Origin: Actinomycetota bacterium
Lineage (GTDB): Bacteria > Actinomycetota > Actinomycetes > S36-B12
Reading direction: 5' to 3'
DNA length: 42,070 nucleotides
NCBI GenBank assembly: GCA_009699015.1
Contig: WLOY01000011.1
Location: 1-42,070 of the forward strand
The position numbers and the translations under genes were made by a program. Below the pieces are notes generated by a model. The model was not told where the DNA came from, did not search any database, and was given only the letters and a program-made list of their open reading frames with translations. Shown piece after piece: positions 1 to 9,943 of this stretch. Position 1 is the first letter of the stretch. Every line of letters begins with the position of its first letter.

Positions 1-217
1 GCATTGTTCTTGGCCGCGCGCAGCGAGAAACAAGAGACTTCGCATGGGGTCACAGCCTGAGGCGGAAGTTCGAGTGGGGCGCAAAGACGGCGTAGTCCTG
101 AATTGAAAGTGCGCGGGGTGGTTGCAGGCTTGCACCCCAAGGTGAGTGCAGAAAGGGGTGAACCGTACTGAATTCACTGGAGAGTTCGTTCTCACATTGA
201 TGATGCGGTCACGAACG

Positions 218-1678
218 TTAGCGGCGGCGTCGGGCCGGTGGTGGGCGCCGCGAGCCGTGGCGCTCGAGGAGTGCCCGTGTCGATCCGTCGCCGCGGATCT
301 GCGAGCGCACCGCCCCGATGCGCCGCTTGGCCTGGGCGACCGCCGCAGCGTGGTCGACGATCGGGTCGGGGTAGTCGTGTCGCTCGTCGGTCGCCACGAG
401 CCAGGGCGTCGCGAGCAGTGAGTCGGGCACGTCCCGCAGTTCTGGCACCCATCGGCGCACGAATTCGCCGGTCGGATCGTGGTCGAGCTGCTGCTTGACC
501 GGGTCGTAGATGCGCAGGGCATTCATGCCCGTGACTCCTGACTGCATCTGGATCTGCGGCCAGTGGATCCCCGGGTCGTAGTCGGTGAACCAGCGGGCGA
601 GCACTCGGCCGGACTCCTGCCACGGCAGCCAGAGGTCGTATGAGGCGAAGGAGGTGATCATCGACCTCATGCGGAAGGTCGTCCAGCCGGTGGCGGCCAG
701 GGATCTCAGCACCGCGTCGACCATGGGATAGCCCGTCTGTCCCTCCACGAATGCTGCGAGTGCCTGCGTGTTGGCCGTGGCAGGGCGAAGGCTGTCGAAG
801 GCCGAGTGCAGGGCGCTGCGCTCGATATTTGGTGCGTCCTCGAGTTTTTGCGTGAAGTGGTCTCTCCACGCGAGACGCTCCTCAAAGGCATTCAGTGAGA
901 ATCTCGGTGATGCAGGCTCGCTCTTGCGTGCCTGCACCCGGGCGTGAACCTCGCGTGCGCTGACCGTCCCGAGCGCGAGATGCACTGAGAGACGTGAGCA
1001 GCCTGACCAGCCACTCACGGGGCTCGATAGGTGACGCTCATATCCGGGGATACGTTCAGTGAGCCATGTTCGCATGACCTCACGTCCGGCGCGCTCGCCA
1101 CCGCGCTGGCGGTAGACCATCGTTTCCGCAGCCATGCCGAGGTCGCGCATCTCTGGGATCGGACCGAGCGCGACCGCCGTGGGTCGGACGGCGGATGGCA
1201 TGCGATGCAACGGCAGATTGAACAGTGCCAGTCGCTGTCGACTCCAGGTATCACGTGAGGTGAGTCCGCGCATCGCACCTGATTGACGGTGCTCGAGATA
1301 CCTCACACCGCGCCCGCGGCACCAAGCCGCCACTGCGCGATCGCGCTCCCAGGTTGCCAATATGCCGAACTCTTCGTGGGAGTGCACTGCTTCGATAGCG
1401 ACCTGGGTCGACAGGTCCTCAAGCACCGCAACCACCTCTCCCACCCTTACGACGAGTGGCGCCCCGAGCGCGGCCAATGACTCCCGTAGGTCGGTGAGGC
1501 CATCAAGCACCAACTCGACATGTCGCGGGGACGTATGCGGGTGGGCGACGAGGCTTGGCTCGATGACGTAGAGGGGGAGTACGGGTGCCCCGGTGTCGAC
1601 CGCGGCCGTCAAAGATGCATGGTCGCGCACGCGCAGGTCGCGCTTGAACCACACAACCTGGACGTCGGGGCGACCCAT
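218..1678 (-). CDS. Cryptochrome/deoxyribodipyrimidine photolyase family protein (FAD-binding)
   Basis: ORF 218..1816 trimmed to ATG at 1678 (MGRPDVQVVWFKRDLRVRDHASL). N-terminal photolyase motif WFKRDLRVRDH; C-terminal FAD-domain motif WFTDYDPGIHWPQIQMQSGVTGMNALRIYDPVKQ. Confidence 0.9.
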   Translation of the reverse strand: MGRPDVQVVWFKRDLRVRDHASLTAAVDTGAPVLPLYVIEPSLVAHPHTSPRHVELVLDGLTDLRESLAALGAPLVVRVGEVVAVLEDLSTQVAIEAVHSHEEFGILATWERDRAVAAWCRGRGVRYLEHRQSGAMRGLTSRDTWSRQRLALFNLPLHRMPSAVRPTAVALGPIPEMRDLGMAAETMVYRQRGGERAGREVMRTWLTERIPGYERHLSSPVSGWSGCSRLSVHLALGTVSAREVHARVQARKSEPASPRFSLNAFEERLAWRDHFTQKLEDAPNIERSALHSAFDSLRPATANTQALAAFVEGQTGYPMVDAVLRSLAATGWTTFRMRSMITSFASYDLWLPWQESGRVLARWFTDYDPGIHWPQIQMQSGVTGMNALRIYDPVKQQLDHDPTGEFVRRWVPELRDVPDSLLATPWLVATDERHDYPDPIVDHAAAVAQAKRRIGAVRSQIRGDGSTRALLERHGSRRPPPARRRR

Positions 1679-1865
1679 GATCCCCTCCGACTTTAGACAA
1701 GGCTGACGGCGCGCGCTGCGCCGTCCTGCAGAACGCGGAGCAAGCCTTGCCTGCTCGTGCGCATTGCGCAACACGGTGGCCGATCGCGGCTGCGGCCAGC
1801 GGGTGTAAATCGCCACGGTGATTGACGTGACGCCCGGGTGGGTGAAGCAGACACGCGTCGACTGA

Positions 1866-2333
1866 TTGGTGTTGCTGGGAGACCCTATTGATGGAGACGC
1901 TGCAGAAGGGGTTGATTGCGAAAATGAATCGACCCGGACTCACCGGAGTACTTTCTCTCACAGGGTCGACACGCACTTGCCGGCTGCGCCGCGGGTCCCA
2001 GATGAGCTGGTTTCGGATCTCTGCGCGCACCATGCCGAGCACCGCATCGGAGATGGTGTCCTCCTGCGCTATGACGATGAACGGCACACAATTGCGCCGT
2101 CGCGACCGCGCCCATTCCGCCGTGTTGATGGCCGGCCCTTCGAGCACCATGTGCTCCTCGGGGAGCGAAGCCGGTTGGGCTGCCACGAGGGGGTGGACTT
2201 GCACCTGATGCACCACGATCAGGAGCGTCGGCCGCATGTGACGGTGATGCTATTGACCCGGCGACCACGTCGGAGGCCATCGTGGAGAGCCTGGAAGGGG
2301 TCGCAAGCGATGTGCGGGATGGGTAGCGGCTAG
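1866..2333 (+). CDS. Hypothetical protein (uncertain; true start probably downstream)
   Basis: Open frame with GC-rich third positions from about 1998 to 2270 (DELVSDLCAHHAEHRIGDGVLLRYDDERH...). No recognised family; competing antisense frame 1503..2237. Confidence 0.3.
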   Translation: MVLLGDPIDGDAAEGVDCENESTRTHRSTFSHRVDTHLPAAPRVPDELVSDLCAHHAEHRIGDGVLLRYDDERHTIAPSRPRPFRRVDGRPFEHHVLLGERSRLGCHEGVDLHLMHHDQERRPHVTVMLLTRRPRRRPSWRAWKGSQAMCGMGSG

Positions 2334-2944
2334 ATCGAGTTGGTCCAGAAGTCCTGCCACCGCAGGAAGATCAGGCCGAGGACTGTGAGGTACCAACCGG
2401 CGAGCACGAACACGCGCAATCCAGCGATGGCTTCGAGGCTTGTCTGCCATGAATCCGGGGCCGGTATCCGCCCCGACGCAAGGTTTGCCGCAGTCACCCA
2501 GATGGCGATGGGTGCCGTGACTGCCCAGACGACCATGCACCATGGGCATAGGGCCCCGATGGAGTACAGGCTCTGCCAGACGAGCCACTGGACGAAGGCG
2601 AAGCCAAGCAGTGCACCGGCGTTGAGGCCGAGCCACATCCATCGGGGCAGTGTCGTGCCGGTGGCGATGATGACACCGAGGGTGATCGTCACGCTGAAGC
2701 CGATGAGACCGAGGATCGGATTGGGGAAGCCAAAGGCTTCCGCTTGGGGCGTGGTGATCACGGATCCGCACGACAGCACTGGGTTGATGTCGCACGTGGG
2801 GACGTACGTCGAATCGCTGAGGACCCGGACCTTCTCGATGGTCAGTTCGATCGCAGCGAGCAGGCCCAGCGCGCCACCAAAGATCAGGATCATCGCCGTG
2901 GAGCGATCCAGACGTGGCCGGGTCGAGCCCTGCGTGGACTGCAT
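2330..2944 (-). CDS. Vitamin K epoxide reductase (VKOR) family membrane protein
   Basis: Several TM segments, CDINPVLSCGSV loop cysteines and CPWC redox motif, typical of bacterial VKOR. Confidence 0.88.
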   Translation of the reverse strand: MQSTQGSTRPRLDRSTAMILIFGGALGLLAAIELTIEKVRVLSDSTYVPTCDINPVLSCGSVITTPQAEAFGFPNPILGLIGFSVTITLGVIIATGTTLPRWMWLGLNAGALLGFAFVQWLVWQSLYSIGALCPWCMVVWAVTAPIAIWVTAANLASGRIPAPDSWQTSLEAIAGLRVFVLAGWYLTVLGLIFLRWQDFWTNSI

Positions 2945-3070
2945 GGATCCGCTCCTTCGTGGTTCCCCGGTACGTCACGGCGACGCATCGACCCATGTTC
3001 GTGCCGCGCTCGAATGCGTCCGCGACAGCCGATACAGCGTACGACAGACTCCTGCGGCCGGCATCCCCGG

Positions 3071-4435
3071 TTAGCCGAACAACCCCGACTTCAGGATTCC
3101 TTGAAGATTCTTCTCAGTGTCGGCCAGAGTGCCGCTGCCGACCGGAACGGTGATGAGGACCTCAGCCTCGTTGGAGGAGTTGTTCGGCCCGCCGGGCGCG
3201 CTGAACCGGACGACGCACCCGCCGCCTGTCACCGGCATGAACAGCGAGTTGCCCGAGAGCAGACAGGTCCCGAGCACCTCAACGTTGACCGCAGTTCCGG
3301 TGCCGGTGGACATCACGAGCCAGACCCGCGAACCCGCGGGGTACCTCAGGACGCCTCTGTTCTGCCAAGGCGAACCGGCAATGCCATCGACGACCGGGGT
3401 CACCGAGATCGGGTTTGGCCGACGCTGGGCCTGCACATTGATCTCCTGGTCCACGACGCGCGAGAGGTCCAGGCGCTCAATATCGGTGCGAACGCCGTCG
3501 GAGGTGGAGTCGCGTCGTGCGTCATCGACACCGAGCTCGTGGAAGATCACCTCGACATCGGCGACGCCCTTGCGCAGGGGCGTCCACAGGAACTCGACCA
3601 TTCCCCCCTCCACCGGCTTGTCCGGCGAGATCGCTCGGCCGTCGACCGTGATGCTCACCGAGCCCCGGCGGTCTTCATCGACGTTGACGGCGACGAAGGC
3701 CGGAACGCCGACGTGAACTGTCTGCGGCATGAGGAGTTGCACTCGCTTCCGATCAACTCCGACGGTGAAGACGGACGGCTCACTCGTCGAGGCGGCGTAG
3801 GAGACTGTGCCGGTCGATTGGAAGATGGTCGGGATGAATGCTGCGGTGACCGAGAACGTGGCCGTTCCTTGCGGCACCCAGTCAAGTCTGGCAAGGGCCA
3901 CTGCGCCGGGCGCCGAGCGGACAACCGCCTCGCCGATGACGCCGCGTACCGCCTCCGTGAAGATGACCCTGCCTTGGATTTGCTCCCCGGGCCGAGCGTT
4001 TAGCAGGTCGCCGGTCTCGATGGTGGCGATGATGGGAAGCGCCCTCATCCGCGTGGGATTCGTCGGGATCGCGAGTTGCGTGATCGTCGGCATCGGCGCC
4101 GTCATCGCCGTGACGGAGGAGAACCCCGTGGAGCCGATCGACCAAGCGCCAGAGGCCATAGGCGTCCACGACACGCGCCCGACGCCGAGGCGATCGAGGT
4201 TGACCGTTGCCGTCTGGCTTGCCTGGCCAAGCGAGATGCCGAGGGTGATGCTGCTACCGGCCTGGCTCGGGGAAATGACATCGATCGACTGCGCGATACC
4301 GGTGGTGCCGTTGCCAGTGGCAATGACCCCGCCCTGAAGCGGGGCACTCGCAACGTGACTCGGAGCGAGGATTGCGACGCCGCACAGGATGGCACCTGCT
4401 GCAGCCGCGATGGGCCACCGAAGCGCGGTGATCAA
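3071..4435 (-). CDS. Secreted protein with Ig-like/bacterial surface repeats, hypothetical
   Basis: 454-aa ORF with N-terminal signal peptide (MITALRWPIAAAAGAILCGVAILAPSHVASA), Ser/Thr/Val-rich beta-type sequence. Confidence 0.75.
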   Translation of the reverse strand: MITALRWPIAAAAGAILCGVAILAPSHVASAPLQGGVIATGNGTTGIAQSIDVISPSQAGSSITLGISLGQASQTATVNLDRLGVGRVSWTPMASGAWSIGSTGFSSVTAMTAPMPTITQLAIPTNPTRMRALPIIATIETGDLLNARPGEQIQGRVIFTEAVRGVIGEAVVRSAPGAVALARLDWVPQGTATFSVTAAFIPTIFQSTGTVSYAASTSEPSVFTVGVDRKRVQLLMPQTVHVGVPAFVAVNVDEDRRGSVSITVDGRAISPDKPVEGGMVEFLWTPLRKGVADVEVIFHELGVDDARRDSTSDGVRTDIERLDLSRVVDQEINVQAQRRPNPISVTPVVDGIAGSPWQNRGVLRYPAGSRVWLVMSTGTGTAVNVEVLGTCLLSGNSLFMPVTGGGCVVRFSAPGGPNNSSNEAEVLITVPVGSGTLADTEKNLQGILKSGLFG

Positions 4436-4863
4436 CGCGAGACCGATAGGCAGGCAATCCCCGCGACGTCAATCCGGCCGGGATCGGCCGCAGCAGGAAT
4501 CCAGACCGTGAATGCATTGCCACGGTCGCCGTGCACCGTTCGAGATGAATCGGGCCAAGGGCAAGTCACGTTCGGGTCTCCTAGTCACTGGTGTCTGTCA
4601 AACATAGCGCCCCGACTCGCGGGTGGAAGCCAATGCGGGACCCTCGAGCGCAAAATGAATCGGATAGCCATCGACGGCAAATCCAAATATCTTCTTCTCG
4701 ACGTGGACGGGGCTCCCTCCAGCCGGCCGGATCCGATCGCTCCGTGGAGGTGGTACCCGACAACTGGGTTGAAGTGACCGCCATAATCATCGATTGCGGA
4801 TGCCTCGCATCGGCACCAGCCGGAGCCCGGGGCCTCTTCACCCTGGACCTGATGCGCACTGCT

Positions 4864-5361
4864 CTACGCGCCCAAGGGGCACCCCTCGAACGGCTCGGGT
4901 CTTGGCGTGCCGGGCTCGAGCCTCCTTGCGCCGACCCCCTCGGCTGCCATCGCATCGCCTGTGTTCACGAGGTGGCAACGAGCGAACGAGAGGCATCCAC
5001 ATCCGATGCAATTGGTGAGGTCCTCACGGAGCCGGGTGAGCTGCTCGATCTGGTCGTCGAGGCGCGTGCGCCACGCTGTGGAGAGCGTGAACCAGTCAGC
5101 CTCGCGTGGCGTGCGTCGCTTGGGCAGCGCATCGAGGGCGGTTCGGATCTCTGCGAGGGGGATGCCCACGCGCTGCGAGGCGCGAATGAATGCCAGGCGC
5201 CGCAGGACGTCGCGGGCATAGTGGCGTCGATTCCCTGAATCGCGCGTGCTGCGGATGAGACCGCTGCGCTCGTAGAAATGAAGGGCGGAGACGGTGATTC
5301 CGCTTCGGTCGGCGAGCTGGCCGACGGTCAGGGTCGGGCTCGTGCAGGCATCGGGCAACAT
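4864..5361 (-). CDS. soxR: Redox-sensitive MerR-family transcriptional activator SoxR
   Basis: MerR HTH (LTVGQLADRSGITVSALHFYERSGLI) and SoxR [2Fe-2S] motif CIGCGCLSFARC. Confidence 0.95.
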   Translation of the reverse strand: MLPDACTSPTLTVGQLADRSGITVSALHFYERSGLIRSTRDSGNRRHYARDVLRRLAFIRASQRVGIPLAEIRTALDALPKRRTPREADWFTLSTAWRTRLDDQIEQLTRLREDLTNCIGCGCLSFARCHLVNTGDAMAAEGVGARRLEPGTPRPEPFEGCPLGA

Positions 5362-5380
5362 GCCGCGACGGTAGCACTTG

Positions 5381-5400
5381 ACCTCAACATAAGTTGAGGT
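5381..5400. promoter_or_regulatory. Putative SoxR box
   Basis: ACCTCAAC-ATAA-GTTGAGGT, perfect 8-bp arms, in the soxR/MIase-like divergent intergenic region; a TTGACC -35-like element overlaps its left arm (5378-5383). Confidence 0.85.
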
Positions 5401-5447
5401 ACGAGGCTTGGCTCATTCCGCTCATCCCACTGACAGAAGGAATTCGC

Positions 5448-5741
5448 ATGGACTCATTCATGGTGGTCTGCACCTTCGCCCCCGGCACCGACATGGGCGA
5501 GGTCATGGCCGTGGTCGCGGAGGAGCAGGCGAAGGTCGCTGAGCTCAAGGAGCTCGGCAGCATCGGCGCCCTCTATCTCTCCACGCGTGAGCGTGGCACG
5601 GTATTCCTCGAGATCTTCGCCGACAGCTCTGATGGTGCTCGTGAGGCCGTCGTCTCACTGCCGATGTCCAAGTGGTGGGATCTCGACATCTTCCCGATCA
5701 ACGCGCCCGTGGCACGCGGCCTGGCTGCGGACCCGTCATGA
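5448..5741 (+). CDS. Muconolactone isomerase/YciI-like small protein
   Basis: ORF trimmed to ATG 5448 (MDSFMVVCTFAPGTDMGEVMAVVAEEQAKVAEL...LPMSKWWDLDIFPI), resembling dimeric alpha/beta barrel MIase-like proteins. Confidence 0.7.
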   Translation: MDSFMVVCTFAPGTDMGEVMAVVAEEQAKVAELKELGSIGALYLSTRERGTVFLEIFADSSDGAREAVVSLPMSKWWDLDIFPINAPVARGLAADPS

Positions 5742-6127
5742 GTGCCTTCACGCCGGCCGAGATCGAGTACCTCCGGACCCAGCCGCTGATGCGGTTCGCC
5801 ACGGCATCGCTGACCGGCCGGCCCGATGTCGCTCCGGTCGTTTTCGAGCTCGATGGCGACGACATCGTCACGGCCGGCTTCGACATTGCCCGCACGGTCC
5901 GCTACCGCAACGTCCAGTCCAATCCGCGAGCGACGGTTGTCGTCGACGATCTCGCCTCGACGAACCCATGGTCGCCGCGAGGGGTCAAGGTGATCGGTTC
6001 CTGCGTCGTCGAGAGCCATGAGGGCGGCGATCGGTTCCGGATCTCGCCCGACGTGATCATCAGCTGGGCGATCAACGACACCACCCCGGGGATCCCGGCG
6101 ATGGAGCGACGGGTGGTCGAGAGATAG
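5738..6127 (+). CDS. PPOX-class (F420-dependent-type) flavin/deazaflavin oxidoreductase
   Basis: Start ATG 5738 overlaps the upstream stop (ATGA). Sequence FTPAEIEYLRTQPLMRFATASLTGRPDVAPVVFELDGDDIVTAGFD...RGVKVIG typical of the PPOX family. Confidence 0.85.
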   Translation: MSAFTPAEIEYLRTQPLMRFATASLTGRPDVAPVVFELDGDDIVTAGFDIARTVRYRNVQSNPRATVVVDDLASTNPWSPRGVKVIGSCVVESHEGGDRFRISPDVIISWAINDTTPGIPAMERRVVER

Positions 6128-6242
6128 GCGTAGGTTGTTGAGGCGATTGCGACACCGGTTGGGTTGCTCCCGCTAAGCCATGATGCGGCGGCAGAATGTC
6201 GAGAAACTCGGTAGATTCCACCTAAGCCACCCAAGGAGAGTC

Positions 6243-7094
6243 ATGCCCATCGATCCCAGCATCGTCCCGAACATCGCACTCAACGACGGCACCACCATTC
6301 CGCAGATCGGCTTCGGGCTGTGGCAGGTGCCGCCGGCCGGGGCTGAGGCAGCCACGAGCGAGGCCCTTGCCGTGGGATACCGCCACGTCGACAGCGCTGC
6401 GGTGTACGCGAACGAGGCCGAGGCCGGCTTGGCCGTGGCCCGCAGCGGGCTCGCTCGCGAGGACGTCTACGTGACGACGAAGCTCTGGAATCCCGATCAC
6501 GGCTACGACGAGGCCATGCGTGCGTTCGACCTGAGCATGGGCAAGCTGGGCTTCGAGTACCTCGACCTTTTCCTCATTCACTGGCAGTGCAAGCAGTTCG
6601 CAAAGTACGTCGACACCTGGCGGGCGCTGATCGACCTGCAGGCATCCGGTCGTGTCCGCTCAATCGGCGTCTCCAACTTCAAGGAGACCGCGCTTCGCGA
6701 GATCATCGACGTCACGGGCGTCGTGCCCGTGGTGAACCAGATCGAACTGCATCCGTGGCTGCCGCAACTCGACATGCGCGCGGTGCATGCCGAGTACGGC
6801 ATCGCGACTGAGTCCTGGAGCCCCCTCGCATCGGGACAGCTGATCGGCGACCCGCTGCTCGCCACGATCGCGGCAAAGCATGGCGTCTCGACGGCTCAGG
6901 TCATGATCCGCTGGCATCTGCAGCAGGGGCTGATCGTGCTGCCGAAGTCGGTGACTCCCTCGCGCATCGCTGAGAACATCGACGTCTTCGGGTTCGAGCT
7001 CGATGTCGAGGACATGGCCGCGATCGCAACTCTCGAGAGCGGGCGACGCACCGGGCCGGATCCCGATGACTTCTTCATGCTCGGCTGGGAGTAG
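6243..7094 (+). CDS. Aldo/keto reductase
   Basis: GTTIPQIGFGLWQVP, YRHVDSAAVYANEAEAG, SIGVSNFKETALREI, NQIELHPWLPQ motifs. Confidence 0.95.
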   Translation: MPIDPSIVPNIALNDGTTIPQIGFGLWQVPPAGAEAATSEALAVGYRHVDSAAVYANEAEAGLAVARSGLAREDVYVTTKLWNPDHGYDEAMRAFDLSMGKLGFEYLDLFLIHWQCKQFAKYVDTWRALIDLQASGRVRSIGVSNFKETALREIIDVTGVVPVVNQIELHPWLPQLDMRAVHAEYGIATESWSPLASGQLIGDPLLATIAAKHGVSTAQVMIRWHLQQGLIVLPKSVTPSRIAENIDVFGFELDVEDMAAIATLESGRRTGPDPDDFFMLGWE

Positions 7095-7183
7095 TGCTCT
7101 GTTTGGTGCTTGCGCTGTCTGAGCGGCGCACGGCACTGCGTTGATTGGGCGACAGACGGATGAGCAGGCGATACGTTCGTGCG

Positions 7184-7744
7184 ATGGCACCAACGGATGA
7201 CGGGGCAACTCGCGGGCGATTGCGTGGGGTCACCTTAATACTGTTGATCGCGACGGCGACCATTTGGCTGGCTGGCTGCGGCGATCAAGCGGCTTCCGCC
7301 CCTACGGTCGACTGCTCGCAGGGCGTCTCGGCGTGCAAACCTGGTGACATCGGTGCCGGTGGCGGCATCGTCTTCCTCGTTGTCGGTGACGGCGCTCAGC
7401 GGGGCATCGTGGAATATGCCCAAGCTGGCTGGTCCGGCACCGGCGAAGACCCGCAACTCGATTGGCGTGCGGCAAAGTCAGCATCGAGATGGTCCTCAGA
7501 TGTTGACTCGCAAGTTTGGCGTCTGCCCAGTCAGGGTGAGCTCGCAGAGTTGTACGCATTCTGGAAACGCTCGGGAAACGGCGGGTTTTCCTCCGCTCTC
7601 TACTGGAGTGCGACGCCGTGGGGCGACGGCAGCGCGTGGTATCGCAACTTCGAGGATGGCATCGAGTACCACAGTTTTAGGGAGGCGACGAACTTCGTCC
7701 GTCCGGTCCTGTCCTACTCGGCCGTCGGCGCGACGCAACCCTGA
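7184..7744 (+). CDS. Lipoprotein with DUF1566/Lcl-like C-terminal domain
   Basis: Lipobox LAGC; GGGIVFLV...WRLPSQGELAELYAF...YWSATPWG...WYRNFEDG...VRPV pattern of the DUF1566/Lcl family. Confidence 0.7.
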   Translation: MAPTDDGATRGRLRGVTLILLIATATIWLAGCGDQAASAPTVDCSQGVSACKPGDIGAGGGIVFLVVGDGAQRGIVEYAQAGWSGTGEDPQLDWRAAKSASRWSSDVDSQVWRLPSQGELAELYAFWKRSGNGGFSSALYWSATPWGDGSAWYRNFEDGIEYHSFREATNFVRPVLSYSAVGATQP

Positions 7745-7773
7745 GTCGACTGGACCGACTGAGCGATCCTGCA

Positions 7774-8370
7774 TCACCCGAGGCCTCGGATGAGGGCATT
7801 GATCATGGCGGCGAAGTTGGCAGTTCGATCCTGAGCGAAGTGCACGCCGGCGATCTCCAGGCTCACGGCGCCATGCATGGCACTCCAGACCTGCTGGGCA
7901 ACCTCAGTGCTGTCGCCGGGCGTGAGGTCGCCGGAATTCATCGCATCCTGCACCCTGTCGACGAGTGTCGTAAAGGAGCTCTTCGCGGCCTCGCGCGAGT
8001 CCGGCGAGAGCTCCAGGAGCAGCATCTGCTCGAACATGAGGTGGTAGAGCTGCGGGTTGTCGATGGCGAACTGCCGGTAGCCCAGGCAGCCGATGGTCAG
8101 CCGGCGCACGGGGCTCGCGTCGGAGGGGGTCTCGATCGCCGTCTGGAGGGTGTCGAAGCCGTGCACGAAGAGGGCCTCCAGCAGTCCGTCCTTGTTCCCG
8201 AAGCGCGAGTAGACACCCATGGGAGCGACGCTGGCCCTCGTTGCGACGGCTCGCACGGTGAGGGCGGGAAGGCCGGCTTCCTCGAGCAGTCCGAGGGCCG
8301 CGTCGACGAGGGAGGCGGTGACCTCGACGCTCGGGGTTCGAGTTCGCACCCCTTGCCTGATGTCCGACAT
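7774..8370 (-). CDS. TetR/AcrR-family transcriptional regulator
   Basis: N-terminal TetR HTH (LPALTVRAVATRASVAPMGVYSRFGNKDGLLEALF); divergent from an MFS exporter. Confidence 0.92.
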   Translation of the reverse strand: MSDIRQGVRTRTPSVEVTASLVDAALGLLEEAGLPALTVRAVATRASVAPMGVYSRFGNKDGLLEALFVHGFDTLQTAIETPSDASPVRRLTIGCLGYRQFAIDNPQLYHLMFEQMLLLELSPDSREAAKSSFTTLVDRVQDAMNSGDLTPGDSTEVAQQVWSAMHGAVSLEIAGVHFAQDRTANFAAMINALIRGLG

Positions 8371-8394
8371 GCCTCTAGGCTACCGTCCCATAAC

Positions 8395-8413
8395 TAGAGA
8401 ACAAAGTTCTATA
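8395..8413. promoter_or_regulatory. Putative TetR-family operator
   Basis: TAGAGAAC-AAA-GTTCTATA, 8-bp arms with one mismatch, between divergent tetR and MFS genes. Confidence 0.6.
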
Positions 8414-8419
8414 AATGGA

Positions 8420-9943
8420 ATGGTGGCCATGAATACGTTGAGCGTGACCCGTCGATGGACAGCGCTGGGAATCCTCTGCCTGAGCCTGTTGCTGGCGGTG
8501 GTCGACAACACGATCGTCAACGTCGCGCTGCCCACGCTCAATCGTGAGCTCGGGGCCGGAACCACCGAGTTGCAGTGGATCGTCGATGCCTACACCCTCG
8601 TCTTCTCCGCACTCCTGCTCACGATGGGTCACTTCGGCGACCGATTCGGGCGCAAGCGCGTGCTTCAGCTCGGCCTCCTGCTCTTCGCCGTCACTTCGGG
8701 GCTCGCGGCCTTGGCGACGACTTCGGGTCAGCTCATCGGGGCCCGGGCACTCATGGGCATCGGCGCCGCGCTGATCTTCCCGGCAACACTGGCGATTCTT
8801 GTCAACATCTTCACCGACCCCAAGGAGCGCGCAGCCGCGATCGGCATCTGGACGGCGATGGTCGGAGTCGCGGTCGCCATCGGGCCGATCGCCGGCGGCC
8901 TGCTGCTCGAGCATTTCTGGTGGGGCTCGCTCTTCCTCGTCAACATCCCCGTCGCGATCATCGCGATCGGCCTCGGGGCCCTTCTGCTGCCGGACTCGCG
9001 TGACCCGAACGTCGGACCGATGGACTACAGGGGGCTCGTGCTCTCGGCGGCCGGCGTCGGCCTGATCATCTGGGCGATCATCGAGGGCCCGATATGGGGC
9101 TGGACTTCCGTGGCGATCCTGAGCGGACTCATCGGCGGTGTCGCCCTGCTCGTGGTCTTCACCCTTGTCGAACGACGCCTTGTCCACCCGATGCTCGATG
9201 TCCGGCTGTTCAAGAACGCCCGGTTCACGGCGGCAAGCCTGTCGATCACCACCGCGTTCTTCGCGCTCTTCGGCTTCATCTTTCTCATCACCCAGTTCCT
9301 TCAACTGGTCCAGGGTTTCACGCCCTTGCAGGCTGGGGTCCGCACGCTGCCCTTCGCGATCGCCACCGGGATCATGTCGCCGCTGGCCATCGTCCTCATG
9401 CATCGCTTCGGGTCGAAGGCCATCGTGACCCTCGGGCTGCTCGTCATGTCAGCAGGATTCCTCATCGCCGCGACCATCAAGGTCGACACCCCGTATGTCG
9501 GGGCGGTGCTCATCTCGATGGTGACGATCGCCGCGGGCCTCGGACTCGCGACGAGCCCCGCGACCGAGTCGGTCATGGGCGCGCTCCCCCCGGAGCAGGC
9601 GGGCGCGGGCGCAGCGGTCAACGACACGACGCGGGAGTTCGGCGGCACGCTCGGCGTCGCGATCGTCGGATCGGTCTTCCTCAGCGTCTACGGGGCAACG
9701 GTCATCGACGGCTACCGAAGCCTTGGCCTGCCGGAGCAATTCGAGTCGGTCGTCCGCGAGTCGATGGGAGGCGGGCTCGCGGTCGCGGGGCAGTTGCCCG
9801 ACGAGGTAGCCGCGCAGCTTGCCGGAATCGTCCAGAGGGCATTCATCGAGGGACTCTCGAGGGGATCGCTCGTGGCAGCGCTCGTCGTCGTGGTCGGTGC
9901 GATCGTTGCGTGGAGATATCTGCCCGCTCGTGCGCGATCATGA
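8420..9943 (+). CDS. MFS transporter, DHA2 (EmrB/QacA) family multidrug exporter
   Basis: 14-TM-like MFS: LLLAVVDNTIVNVALPTLNRELGAGTTELQWIVDAYTLVFSALLLTMGHFGDRFGRKRVL. Start ATG 8420 or 8429. Confidence 0.93.
   Translation: MVAMNTLSVTRRWTALGILCLSLLLAVVDNTIVNVALPTLNRELGAGTTELQWIVDAYTLVFSALLLTMGHFGDRFGRKRVLQLGLLLFAVTSGLAALATTSGQLIGARALMGIGAALIFPATLAILVNIFTDPKERAAAIGIWTAMVGVAVAIGPIAGGLLLEHFWWGSLFLVNIPVAIIAIGLGALLLPDSRDPNVGPMDYRGLVLSAAGVGLIIWAIIEGPIWGWTSVAILSGLIGGVALLVVFTLVERRLVHPMLDVRLFKNARFTAASLSITTAFFALFGFIFLITQFLQLVQGFTPLQAGVRTLPFAIATGIMSPLAIVLMHRFGSKAIVTLGLLVMSAGFLIAATIKVDTPYVGAVLISMVTIAAGLGLATSPATESVMGALPPEQAGAGAAVNDTTREFGGTLGVAIVGSVFLSVYGATVIDGYRSLGLPEQFESVVRESMGGGLAVAGQLPDEVAAQLAGIVQRAFIEGLSRGSLVAALVVVVGAIVAWRYLPARARS

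Noticed and set aside
1-217. Left-edge non-coding sequence as a gene fragment
   Set aside because: No frame with coding character or family match.
4654-4777. Possible HAD-phosphatase N-terminal remnant (MNRIAIDGKSKYLLLDVDGAP)
   Set aside because: Only a short LLLDVDG match; the rest of the frame does not resemble HAD enzymes and stops after ~40 aa.
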